From positions 310,001 to 374,000 of the forward strand of contig NZ_SSSN01000003.1 in NCBI RefSeq assembly GCF_004801905.1: a DNA stretch of 64,000 bases, read 5' to 3'. This document shows, in pieces, positions 43,446 to 51,355 of this stretch. A model generated the notes under the pieces. The model was not told the origin of the DNA, searched no databases, and was given only the letters and a program-made list of their open reading frames with translations. Made by a program: the position numbers and the translations under genes. Origin of the DNA: Orlajensenia flava. GTDB lineage: Bacteria > Actinomycetota > Actinomycetes > Actinomycetales > Microbacteriaceae. Numbering within the stretch: the stretch's first letter is position 1; the number at the start of each line of letters is the position of its first letter.

Positions 43446-44108
43446 TCAGGACCAGCCAGGTCGAACCAGGCCGGACTCGTAGCCCACGACGACGAGGTGC
43501 ACCCGGTCGCGCGCCCCGAGCTTGGCCATGATGCGCGACACATGGGTCTTGGCGGTCAGCGGGCTGAGGAACAGGCGCTGGGCGATCTCGTCGTTCGTCA
43601 ATCCCTGAGCGACGAGGACGAGGACCTCCCGTTCCCGGGTGGTGAGCGCGTCGAGCTCGCGAGTCGGCGGCGCCTCGCGCATCCCGTCTGCTGCTCGTTC
43701 GAGGAGGCTGCGCGTGGCTCCTGGCGAGAGCAGCGCATCACCGGCTGCGACGACCCGAACCGCTCGGATGAGCTCGGTGGGTTCCGTGTCCTTGACGAGG
43801 AACCCGCTCGCGCCGCTGCGGATCGCCTCGGCCACGTACTCGTCCAGTTCGAAGGTCGTGACGACGACGATGCGGGTCGCGCTCAGCTCCGCCCGTCCGA
43901 CGACTTCACGTGTGGCCCAGAGTCCGTCGCCATCGGGCATGCGGATGTCCATGAGCACGATATCCGGGTGCGTGGCCGCAATCCCCTCGACGGCCGCAGC
44001 GCCGGAGGCCGCCTCACCCACGACGGTCATGTCCGACTCCGATTCGAGCAGGGCCCGGAAGCCGCCGCGGACGAGCCCCTGGTCGTCGGCGAGGAAGACG
44101 CTGATCAT
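43446..44108 (-). CDS. NarL/LuxR-type response regulator
   Basis: 220 residues. Receiver domain with the acidic pair ADDQ (7-10), phospho-acceptor Asp54 (IVLMDIRMPDG) and Lys in FLVKDTEP; then a LuxR helix-turn-helix LTTREREVLVLVAQGLTNDEIAQRLFLSPLTAKTHVSRI (spans about 155-193). Pairs with the kinase gene upstream, whose stop overlaps this ATG (ATGA). Targets unknown; the neighbouring SHOCT gene is a candidate by position. Confidence 0.93.
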   Translation of the reverse strand: MISVFLADDQGLVRGGFRALLESESDMTVVGEAASGAAAVEGIAATHPDIVLMDIRMPDGDGLWATREVVGRAELSATRIVVVTTFELDEYVAEAIRSGASGFLVKDTEPTELIRAVRVVAAGDALLSPGATRSLLERAADGMREAPPTRELDALTTREREVLVLVAQGLTNDEIAQRLFLSPLTAKTHVSRIMAKLGARDRVHLVVVGYESGLVRPGWS

Positions 44109-45262
44109 CGGTCCCCCTCCAGCGGCAGCTCGGCCGCGACCCGGAACCCGCCGTCCGGGGCGGGCCCGACCGTAATCTGGCCGCCCAGCAGAGCCACGCG
44201 TTCACGCATGCCGACGATGCCGCGCCCCTCGCGAACCGCGACACCGGATGCGCCGGAACCGTCGTCGGCGATCGTCACCACGGCGTGACCGTCGATGGCC
44301 GCCAGCTCCACCCGCGCGGTGTGGGCCGAGGAGTGGCGAGCCACGTTGGTGAGCGCCTCCTGGACGATGCGGTAGGCCGTGCGCTGCACGATCGGCGGGG
44401 TGCTCCCGGGCAGCTCGTCGTCGAGGGTTATCGCCAACCCCGGTGAGCGCAACGAGTCGACCAGCGCGGGCAGGCGGCTGAGTTGCGGGTCCGGGCGAAG
44501 CGGCGCCGTCTCGTCCGCGTCCATCCCCGAGCGGAGGAAGCCGAGGACGCCGCGCACCTCATCGAGCGCCGACTTGCTGGTCTCCTTGATATTCGCGAGC
44601 GCCTCGGCCGCCTGGTGCGGGTCGTCCTCGATGAGGTGGAGCCCGACCGCCGCCTGCACGTTGATCGACGACAGCGAGTGCGCCAGGACGTCGTGCAGCT
44701 CGCGCGCGATGCGCAATCGCTCTCGCTCGGCCTCGGTCCGCCGGCGCCGTTCCAGGTCGGCACGGTAGGACGCGATCCGCGCTCGCCGATTGCGGATGGC
44801 CTCTCCCACGCCGATGAGCAGACAGAGGACGAGAAGCAGGATGACGACCCGGACGGAGGGGCCGCGCACCGAGAGGATGCTGACCGCTATCGCCACGATG
44901 GACGCAACGGCCACTGTGCCCCATGCCCAGATACGTGCCCCGCGCACCGTGGCCGCCACGACGGCGAAGGCGAGCGGCACGGCGGCGACGGGCGGGCCCA
45001 CGGTGAAGCCGAGGATGGCCGGCGCCGTCAGCGCGGCGACGGCGACCAGGACGGGACCGGGCCACCGCCCCACCAGCAGCAGCAGGTAGGACGAGACGAA
45101 CGCCAGGATCGCCGCGACGAGTGGCCACCCCACCGGGAGGGAGACGATCACCCACCCGATCAGCGGGACCTGGACCAGTTGGGAGAGCACGACGGCCACC
45201 CAGCGCGCACCGCGAAACGGACGGCCCTCGAGCCAGCGCTCTCGGGAGGCGTTCGACGGCAT
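44105..45262 (-). CDS. Sensor histidine kinase (NarL-type)
   Basis: 385 residues. Four to six N-terminal membrane helices (about 22-155), a short coiled linker, HisKA_3 with His190 in RIARELHDVLAHSLSS, and an ATPase domain with QEALTNVARHSSAHTA and IADDGSGASG. All catalytic residues are intact, in contrast to the azl-linked kinase. Stimulus unknown. Start supported by TAGCAT 6 nt upstream. Confidence 0.94.
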   Translation of the reverse strand: MPSNASRERWLEGRPFRGARWVAVVLSQLVQVPLIGWVIVSLPVGWPLVAAILAFVSSYLLLLVGRWPGPVLVAVAALTAPAILGFTVGPPVAAVPLAFAVVAATVRGARIWAWGTVAVASIVAIAVSILSVRGPSVRVVILLLVLCLLIGVGEAIRNRRARIASYRADLERRRRTEAERERLRIARELHDVLAHSLSSINVQAAVGLHLIEDDPHQAAEALANIKETSKSALDEVRGVLGFLRSGMDADETAPLRPDPQLSRLPALVDSLRSPGLAITLDDELPGSTPPIVQRTAYRIVQEALTNVARHSSAHTARVELAAIDGHAVVTIADDGSGASGVAVREGRGIVGMRERVALLGGQITVGPAPDGGFRVAAELPLEGDR

Positions 45263-45268
45263 GGTGCG

Positions 45269-45274
45269 ATGCTA
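45269..45274 (-). promoter_or_regulatory. -10 hexamer of the two-component operon, predicted leaderless
   Basis: TAGCAT on the minus strand, 6 nt before the ATG at 45262. Confidence 0.45.
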
Positions 45275-45344
45275 GTCGCGCCCGCGTACGACCGCCTCCG
45301 GCTGAGGAGGACTGCATCCCTACTCCTCGGGGAGTACGCGGTGA

Positions 45345-45373
45345 TTTTGCGCCCGCGAATCCTTTGCTAAAGT
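45345..45373 (+). promoter_or_regulatory. Candidate promoter of tRNA-Asn
   Basis: TTTTGC (45345-45350), a 17-bp spacer, then TAAAGT (45368-45373); start expected near 45380, 14 nt before the tRNA. Confidence 0.45.
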
Positions 45374-45393
45374 AGCTATGCGCTTCGGCGTGA

Positions 45394-45466
45394 TCCTCGA
45401 TAGCTCAATTGGCAGAGCAATCGGCTGTTAACCGATAGGTTCTTGGTTCGAGTCCAAGTCGGGGAG
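45394..45466 (+). tRNA. tRNA-Asn (anticodon GTT)
   Basis: 73 nt. Acceptor TCCTCGA/TCGGGGA, D stem GCTC/GAGC, anticodon stem ATCGG/CCGAT around CTGTTAA (anticodon GTT), T stem CTTGG/CCAAG around TTCGAGT, discriminator G. CCA is not encoded. A terminator follows. Confidence 0.95.
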
Positions 45467-45470
45467 CGAA

Positions 45471-45505
45471 GGGCCACCATGGGCTCCACCCCTGGTGGCC
45501 TTTTT
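45471..45505 (+). terminator. Intrinsic terminator of tRNA-Asn
   Basis: GGCCACCA (45472-45479) pairs with TGGTGGCC (45493-45500), followed directly by TTTTT (45501-45505). The cleanest intrinsic terminator in the window. Confidence 0.85.
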
Positions 45506-45522
45506 CGTGCCTCGGCGGACCT

Positions 45523-46500
45523 TCAATAGCCCCGTTCCGGCTCGACGACACCGACGAATCGTCCGTCGCCGAGGAACGCGGCCACGTTCCGCCGGATTCT
45601 GTCCGCCAGCAGGGGCGCGGTCATCTGGGGCGTATCGGCCACGTGCGGGGTGATGATGCAGGCAGGCTCCGACCACAGCGGATGCCCGTCGGGAAGCGGT
45701 TCGGGGTCCGTGACGTCCAGCGCAGCACCGGCGATCGTCCCCTCGGCCAGTGCCGCGACAAGGGCGTCGGTGTCGATCAGGCCTCCCCGTGCGGCATTCA
45801 CCAGATATGCCGAACGCGGCATGATCGAGAGTTCGGTCGCGCCGATCATCCCCCGGGTCTCGTCGGTGAGAGCTGCCGCGAGGATGACGATGTCGGCTGT
45901 GGCCAGTACATCGGGCAGGCGGTCGCGGCCCACCGTCTCGTCGGCGCCGTCCACAGCCGCCGACCCACGACGCACCACAGCGATGTGCGTCCGGAACGGT
46001 TTCAGGAGCCCGATGAGTTGGCGCGCGATTCCTCCCGCCCCCACGATGACGACACGGCGACCGAACAGGGATACCCCGAGCTGCTCGTCGTCCCACGAGG
46101 TGGCGATGATGCGGCGAGGGAGGAAACGGGTCAGCGCCAGCGTCAACGCCAACGCGTGCTCGGCAACGGGCTCGGCGAAGGACCCGCGGGCGCTCGTGAA
46201 CAGAGTGGCGGGGCGCGCCGAGATCGACGGGGCGAAGGCATCCACCCCCGCCCACGGTAGCTGCACCCAGCCGATCCGCGGGTGAGTGTCGAGAACGTCC
46301 ACCAGCTCGGCCGCCCGGGCGGTCGACAGCCAGACCAGGCCACGAGTGCGTTCCGACAGCGGCTCGAGCATCCCCCCTCCGGCACGGACGGCGTCAGCGA
46401 AGTCGTGATCGGAGTCCGGCAGTATGGCGATCGGTCCGACCACTGGCCGCCGATCTGCGCTGACCGGCTCCGTGACCGGACCATCGAACGGACGGTGCAT
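45523..46500 (-). CDS. D-2-hydroxyacid dehydrogenase family protein
   Basis: 325 residues. NAD(P)-dependent dehydrogenase of the D-isomer-specific 2-hydroxyacid group. Rossmann nucleotide motif VVIVGAGGIARQLIGL; catalytic Arg in NAARGGLIDTDALVAAL, Glu in DVTDPEPLPDG and His in IITPHVADTP. The substrate domain is divergent, so the acid cannot be named. It starts 3 nt after the stop of the ABC ATPase gene and is probably the last gene of the transporter operon; the transported peptide or a derivative may be related to its substrate. Confidence 0.9.
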   Translation of the reverse strand: MHRPFDGPVTEPVSADRRPVVGPIAILPDSDHDFADAVRAGGGMLEPLSERTRGLVWLSTARAAELVDVLDTHPRIGWVQLPWAGVDAFAPSISARPATLFTSARGSFAEPVAEHALALTLALTRFLPRRIIATSWDDEQLGVSLFGRRVVIVGAGGIARQLIGLLKPFRTHIAVVRRGSAAVDGADETVGRDRLPDVLATADIVILAAALTDETRGMIGATELSIMPRSAYLVNAARGGLIDTDALVAALAEGTIAGAALDVTDPEPLPDGHPLWSEPACIITPHVADTPQMTAPLLADRIRRNVAAFLGDGRFVGVVEPERGY

Positions 46501-46503
46501 CCC

Positions 46504-47415
46504 TCAGACGGCCGGTCGGCGCGGGTGCGGCAGCATCCTCGGCGGCTTGGGCACTCCGTCGATCCCGCGGAGGACAGGAGCCTCCCGCGCCACCGAGTCC
46601 TCGGGGAGCTCGGCGGCCAGGCGCTCGACGTACGGATGAAGCGGGTTCGCCAGCACCTCCTCGATCGGGCCCAGTCCGACCAGCATGCCGCCCTGCAGCA
46701 CGGCGATGCGGTCGGCGATGCGGCGCAGGATGGCCAGGTCGTGGCTGATGACCATCGCGGAGAAGGCGGTGTGCTCCTGGAGCTCGCTGATGAGATCGAT
46801 GATCGCGTGGCGCACCACGGCGTCGATGGCTGCCGTCGGCTCGTCGGCGATGAGGAGGGCCGGTTCCAGCACGAGCGCTCGCGCGATGGCGAGGCGTTGA
46901 CGCTGACCGGTGCTCAACTCGTACGGGTAGCGGCCGAGCGATCCCAGCGGCAACCGAACGGCGTCGACCATCGTGACCACGCGGGCTTCCAGCGCCTTGC
47001 GGTTGTAGTGCCGGTCGCGCAGCAGGATGGGCTCGGCGACAATCTCCGCCACCGTGTGGTCGGCCCTCAGCGTCTCGGACGCCTCCTGCCCGACGTACCC
47101 GACCTCGAACATCAGCCGGTCGGCGTGGCGACGACTCAGGCGTCGCAGTGATTCGCCGAACACCTGGGCATCGCCCCCGGTGATGACGGGGTGCACGGCT
47201 CCGCGGGGCGCCGACAGGAACCGCCCGGCGAGCACCTTGGCGATCGTGCTCTTGCCCGAGCCGCTCTCACCAAGCAACCCGAGAACCTCACCCGGCTTGA
47301 CCGACAGGTTCAGGCCGCGCACGGCGACGTACGCCGGACTCGGCCCGTGCGCCGGGTATTCGATCGTCAGATCGCTCGCCAGAACCGGATAGCCGTGCTG
47401 CGCGTTCCCCACCAT
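46504..47415 (-). CDS. Peptide-type ABC transporter ATP-binding protein (third NBD)
   Basis: 303 residues. Oligopeptide-transporter type ATPase: Walker A GESGSGKST, Q loop YVGQEASETL, signature written YELSTGQRQR rather than LSGGQ, Walker B ALLIADEPTAAID, H loop VISHDLA, and the C-terminal HPYVERLAAELPE typical of the DppD/F group. It lies 5 nt after a gene that already encodes two fused ATPase domains, so the locus has three. It may replace one domain in an alternative pair, or serve another permease. Confidence 0.9.
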   Translation of the reverse strand: MVGNAQHGYPVLASDLTIEYPAHGPSPAYVAVRGLNLSVKPGEVLGLLGESGSGKSTIAKVLAGRFLSAPRGAVHPVITGGDAQVFGESLRRLSRRHADRLMFEVGYVGQEASETLRADHTVAEIVAEPILLRDRHYNRKALEARVVTMVDAVRLPLGSLGRYPYELSTGQRQRLAIARALVLEPALLIADEPTAAIDAVVRHAIIDLISELQEHTAFSAMVISHDLAILRRIADRIAVLQGGMLVGLGPIEEVLANPLHPYVERLAAELPEDSVAREAPVLRGIDGVPKPPRMLPHPRRPAV

Positions 47416-47420
47416 GCGAT

Positions 47421-49103
47421 CTAGTCTGCCGTGCGCAACCGGTGCAGTGCATCTCGGCGACGCGCCTGCTCGGCCGGGTCCGGCACCGGAAGCGAGGCCA
47501 GCAGGCGCTGAGTGTACGGATCCTGCGGCGCGCCGAGCACCTCGGCTCCCGTGCCCTCCTCGACCAGACGTCCGTGATACAGCACGGCGATGCGGTCGGC
47601 GAGGATGTCGACCACCGCCAGGTCATGGCTGATGAACAGGGCGGCGAAGCCGAACTCGCGTTGCAGCTCTGCGAACAGGTCGAGCACGCGTGCCTGCACC
47701 GACACGTCGAGGGCGCTCGTCGGTTCGTCCGCGACCAGGAGCGAGGGCTCCAGGGCGAGCGCCCTGGCGAGGCTCGCGCGCTGCCGTTGGCCGCCCGACA
47801 GCTCGTGCGGGTAACGGTCGCCGTACGCGCGCGGGAGTTGCACCGCCTCGAGCAATTCGTCGACCCGCGCTCGCGCATCCGCCGGCGACGCGGCCCGGCC
47901 GTGGATGACGAGGGGTTCGGCCACGCAATCGGCGATGGTGAGGAGCGGATTGAAGCTCGACGCGGGGTCTTGGAAGACGAAGCCGATCTGCGAGCGGGTG
48001 GGCTTGAACGACCGCTCGCGGATGCCGAGCATCTCGTGGCCGAGCACCTCCAGCGAGCCGCCGGTGACCGGTGTCAGGCCGGCGATCGCACGTCCGATGG
48101 TGGTCTTGCCCGATCCGCTCTCGCCGACGAGGCCGAGCACCTCTCCGGCGCGGATCTCGAAGCTCACGCCGTCGACGGCCACGAAACCGGGACGTCCGAA
48201 CCGCCCCGGGTACTGGATGCGGAGGTCGCGGGCGACGACGACGGGAGCGTTGGCGCTCCAGTCGGCCGTGCGACCCTCGGCCCGCGCCGCTGCGTGCACC
48301 GTGCCTTGGCCGACGTGCGGAACCGCGGCGAGCAATGCCTTGGTGTAGTCCGCCTGCGGTGAGGAGAACAACGTGTGCGCATCCGCCTGTTCGACGACCT
48401 CGCCCTGGTACATGACGGCAACGCGGTCGGCGAGGTCGGCCACGACCCCCATGTTGTGCGTGATGAGCACGATGGCGGCACCGAACTCGTCACGACAGCG
48501 CCTCAGGAGGTCGAGGATCTCCGCCTGCACGGTGACGTCGAGCGCCGTCGTCGGCTCGTCGGCGACGATGAGCTTGGCATCGAGCACGAGCGCCATGGCG
48601 ATCACCACACGCTGCTTCTGGCCCCCCGAGAACTGGTGAGGGTAGTAGTCGACGCGCTTCTCGGGATCGGGGATGCCGACGCGGCGCAGCACGTCGATGG
48701 CGCGCTTCTTGGCGGCGGAGCGGGAGATCTTCGTGTGCGCCCGCAGACCCTCGGCGATCTGCCACCCCACGGTGAACACCGGGTTCAGCGCGGTCGATGG
48801 CTCCTGGAACACCATCGCGACATCGGTGCCCCGCACGGCGCGGAGGTCGCGCTTGGACAGGGTGATGACGTTGCGTTCGCCATCCGCCGTCGAGAGCAGC
48901 ACCGCGCCGCTCGTCGTCGCGGTCTCGGGGAGGAGGCCGAGGATGGTCTTGGCCGTCACGGTCTTGCCGCTGCCGCTCTCGCCGACGATCGCCAGCACCT
49001 CACCGGCTGCGACCGACAGGGTCACGTCGTCGACGGCCTTGACCGCTCCGGCGTCGGTGGCGAAGGAGACGCCGAGATTCTCGATGCTGACCACGTTCGT
49101 CAT
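47421..49103 (-). CDS. Fused dual ATP-binding protein of a peptide ABC transporter
   Basis: 560 residues with two complete ATPase domains, a DppD-DppF fusion. Domain 1: GESGSGKTVTAK, FSGGQKQR, LIVADEPTTALDV, ITHNMG. Domain 2 from about 300: GESGSGKTTIGR, LSGGQRQR, LLVADEPTSALDV, ISHDLA. Both end with the peptide-transporter type tail. ATG 49103 overlaps the upstream permease stop (ATGA). A longer frame upstream reads antisense-like sequence and is rejected. Powers uptake through the two permeases encoded upstream. Confidence 0.94.
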   Translation of the reverse strand: MTNVVSIENLGVSFATDAGAVKAVDDVTLSVAAGEVLAIVGESGSGKTVTAKTILGLLPETATTSGAVLLSTADGERNVITLSKRDLRAVRGTDVAMVFQEPSTALNPVFTVGWQIAEGLRAHTKISRSAAKKRAIDVLRRVGIPDPEKRVDYYPHQFSGGQKQRVVIAMALVLDAKLIVADEPTTALDVTVQAEILDLLRRCRDEFGAAIVLITHNMGVVADLADRVAVMYQGEVVEQADAHTLFSSPQADYTKALLAAVPHVGQGTVHAAARAEGRTADWSANAPVVVARDLRIQYPGRFGRPGFVAVDGVSFEIRAGEVLGLVGESGSGKTTIGRAIAGLTPVTGGSLEVLGHEMLGIRERSFKPTRSQIGFVFQDPASSFNPLLTIADCVAEPLVIHGRAASPADARARVDELLEAVQLPRAYGDRYPHELSGGQRQRASLARALALEPSLLVADEPTSALDVSVQARVLDLFAELQREFGFAALFISHDLAVVDILADRIAVLYHGRLVEEGTGAEVLGAPQDPYTQRLLASLPVPDPAEQARRRDALHRLRTAD

Positions 49104-50173
49104 GAACGCACCTCGATTCCGTGTTCGTCGAAACTCTCGCCGTCTTCGAGACCGCGGATGCCGCCGGGTCCCCCATCGAGGGTTCCGCCGGGGACCACCG
49201 ACGTCTCGGCGACCTCTCCGGAAGCCTTCGCGACCGCTCGTCGGCCGCGCAGGCGCGGGTCGGCGAGGTCGTTGAGGCTCTCGCCGACGAGGGTGATGCC
49301 CAGCACGGCGAGCACGATGGCGACGCCCGGGAAGAGCGCCGTCCACCAGATGCCGCTCGTCACGTCTGAGATGGACTTGTTGAGGTCGTAGCCCCACTCG
49401 GCTGCACTCGACGGCTCGATGCCGAAGCCGATGAAACCGAGCCCAGCGAGCGTGAGGATGGCCTCCGACGAGTTGAGCGTGACGATCAGCGGAAGCGTGC
49501 GCGTCGCGTTCCTCAGCACGTGCCGGAACATGATGCGCGGACTCGACGCTCCGAGGACCTTGGCCGACTCCACGTAGGCCTCCGCCTTGATGCGCACGGT
49601 CTCGGCGCGGATGACGCGGAAGTACTGCGGGATGTAGACCACCGTGATGGAGATGGCCGCGGCGAGGATGCCTCCTGCGAGATCCGACTTACCGCCCGAG
49701 ATGACGATCGACATGACGATCGCCAGCAGGAGGGACGGGAACGCGTAGATCGCGTCGCAGACCACGACCAGCACGCGGTCGGGCCAGCCGCCGAAGTAGC
49801 CCGAGACGAGGCCGAGCAGAACGCCGATGAAGATCGACAGGAGCACCGCGACGACGATCACGAGGATCGCGGTCTGAGCGCCCCAGATCACCCGCGAGAG
49901 CACGTCGTACCCGCCGACGGTGGTGCCGAGCGGATGCGCCGCCGACGGCGGCTGCTGCGACCCGAACGTGCCGCTCGCATCCCGCAACTGGTTGAACCGG
50001 AAGGGTGCCAGGAGCGGAGCGAAGACGGCGGTCAGGATGAAGATCGCCATGAGCACGAGCCCGGCGACGAGCATGCCGCGCTGGACGCCGACGCTCTGGC
50101 GCAGCTGGTGCACGACGGGCAGGCGCTGCCAGAGAGAGGGCTTCGCGACGGGACGGAGGGTTGCCGTGGTCAT
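49100..50173 (-). CDS. Peptide ABC transporter permease (DppC-type)
   Basis: 357 residues, six membrane helices, with a first helix around 35-55 (GMLVAGLVLMAIFILTAVFAPL) and the core permease fold after 90. The EAA loop is ESAKVLGASSPRIMFRHVLRN. A disordered acidic tail of about 45 residues follows the last helix, unusual but seen in actinobacterial homologues. 1 nt after the DppB-type gene. Confidence 0.93.
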   Translation of the reverse strand: MTTATLRPVAKPSLWQRLPVVHQLRQSVGVQRGMLVAGLVLMAIFILTAVFAPLLAPFRFNQLRDASGTFGSQQPPSAAHPLGTTVGGYDVLSRVIWGAQTAILVIVVAVLLSIFIGVLLGLVSGYFGGWPDRVLVVVCDAIYAFPSLLLAIVMSIVISGGKSDLAGGILAAAISITVVYIPQYFRVIRAETVRIKAEAYVESAKVLGASSPRIMFRHVLRNATRTLPLIVTLNSSEAILTLAGLGFIGFGIEPSSAAEWGYDLNKSISDVTSGIWWTALFPGVAIVLAVLGITLVGESLNDLADPRLRGRRAVAKASGEVAETSVVPGGTLDGGPGGIRGLEDGESFDEHGIEVRS

Positions 50174-50174
50174 C

Positions 50175-51260
50175 TCAGTACCTCACTCGCGGGTCGATGA
50201 GGGCGGCGATGATGTCGACGATGAAGTTGGTGAACGCGACGATCACGGCGAGGAGCACGACGATGCCCTGTACGGCGACGAAGTCGCGCGCCTTGATGAA
50301 CTCCACCAGCTCGAAGCCCAACCCCTTCCACTCAAACGTCGTCTCGGTCAGTACCGCTCCCCCGAGCAGGAGGGCGATCTGCAGTCCGATGACCGTGATG
50401 ATGGGGATCAGCGCCGGCCGGTAGGCGTGCTTGCGCACGAGCCGGAACTCGCTCACGCCGCGGGAGCGGGCAGCGTCGACATAGTCGGTCGAGAGCGTGC
50501 CGATGACGTTGGTGCGCACGAGCCGGAGGAACACGCCCGCCGTCAGGAGGCCGAGGGCGATCGCCGGGAGGACGGCGTGCGAGAGTACATCGCTCACCAC
50601 CTCGGGATTACCGGTCTGGATCGCATCGATCGTGTAGAAACCCGTCTTGTTGGGCAGGAAGTTCATCTCGAGCTCCGAGGCCGTCGTCGCACGACCCGCC
50701 ACCGGCAACCAGCCCAGCCAGACGGCGAAGACCAGCTTGAGCAGGAGTCCGACGAAGAAGACGGGGGTCGCATAGAACAGGATCGCGGAGATGCGCGCGA
50801 TCGCATCCGTCGCCTTGTCGCGGTGGTAGGCCGCGAGCATGCCGAGCGGGATGCCCACGAGGAACGCGACGATGAGCGAGTAGAAGGCGAGCTCGAACGT
50901 GGCGGGCCCGTAGGTGGTGAGCACCTCGAGGACGGGACGCTTCGTGGAGATCGTCGTACCGAAGTTGCCCGTGAAGATCTGGCCGAGGTACTCGAAGTAC
51001 TGCACGATGATGGGCCGGTCGTAGCCGGCCTGGTGGATGCGATCGGCGAGTTGCTCGGGGGTGAGACGGCCGCCGAGGGCCGCCGTGATCGGGTCGCCGG
51101 TCGTGCGCATGAGCACGAACACGAGAGTGACGAGGATGAAGATCGTGGGGATGATGAGCAGGAACCTCACCACCAGGTAGCGCCCGAGCCCTCCCCCCGA
51201 TGAAGCCTTCCGCGCAGCCGGAAGTTTGTCGGCCTCCGGCGCCATTGCCACTGTGCTCAT
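50175..51260 (-). CDS. Peptide ABC transporter permease (DppB-type)
   Basis: 361 residues. N-terminal helix YLVVRFLLIIPTIFILVTLV, the family loop with TGDPITAALGGRLTPEQ, then five helices; the EAA loop is DAARSRGVSEFRLVRKHAYRPALIP. The periplasmic insertion of about 40 residues with LEMNFLPNKTGFYTIDAIQTG is typical of some actinobacterial versions. Follows the binding-protein gene after a 95-bp gap that holds a hairpin. Confidence 0.93.
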   Translation of the reverse strand: MSTVAMAPEADKLPAARKASSGGGLGRYLVVRFLLIIPTIFILVTLVFVLMRTTGDPITAALGGRLTPEQLADRIHQAGYDRPIIVQYFEYLGQIFTGNFGTTISTKRPVLEVLTTYGPATFELAFYSLIVAFLVGIPLGMLAAYHRDKATDAIARISAILFYATPVFFVGLLLKLVFAVWLGWLPVAGRATTASELEMNFLPNKTGFYTIDAIQTGNPEVVSDVLSHAVLPAIALGLLTAGVFLRLVRTNVIGTLSTDYVDAARSRGVSEFRLVRKHAYRPALIPIITVIGLQIALLLGGAVLTETTFEWKGLGFELVEFIKARDFVAVQGIVVLLAVIVAFTNFIVDIIAALIDPRVRY

Positions 51261-51289
51261 GTAACCCTCACGTTGCTGCCTGCAGAGAA

Positions 51290-51317
51290 GGGGCGGCCGA
51301 CTCGCGTCGACCGCCCC
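51290..51317 (-). terminator. Intercistronic hairpin after the binding-protein gene
   Basis: 12-bp stem (51290-51301 with 51306-51317, one G-U pair) around a GCGA tetraloop on the minus strand, followed by TTCTCT. Likely a partial terminator or 3' stabiliser giving more binding protein than permease. Confidence 0.65.
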
Positions 51318-51355
51318 CGATGTTCACGCTGGAGAAAACTCTAACCGTGAACCGT

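Noticed and set aside
47421..49397. N-terminal extension of the fused ATPase to 658 codons
   Set aside because: The added residues are an Arg-rich shadow of the upstream permease. ATG 49103 overlaps the permease stop and begins directly at the first ATPase strand.
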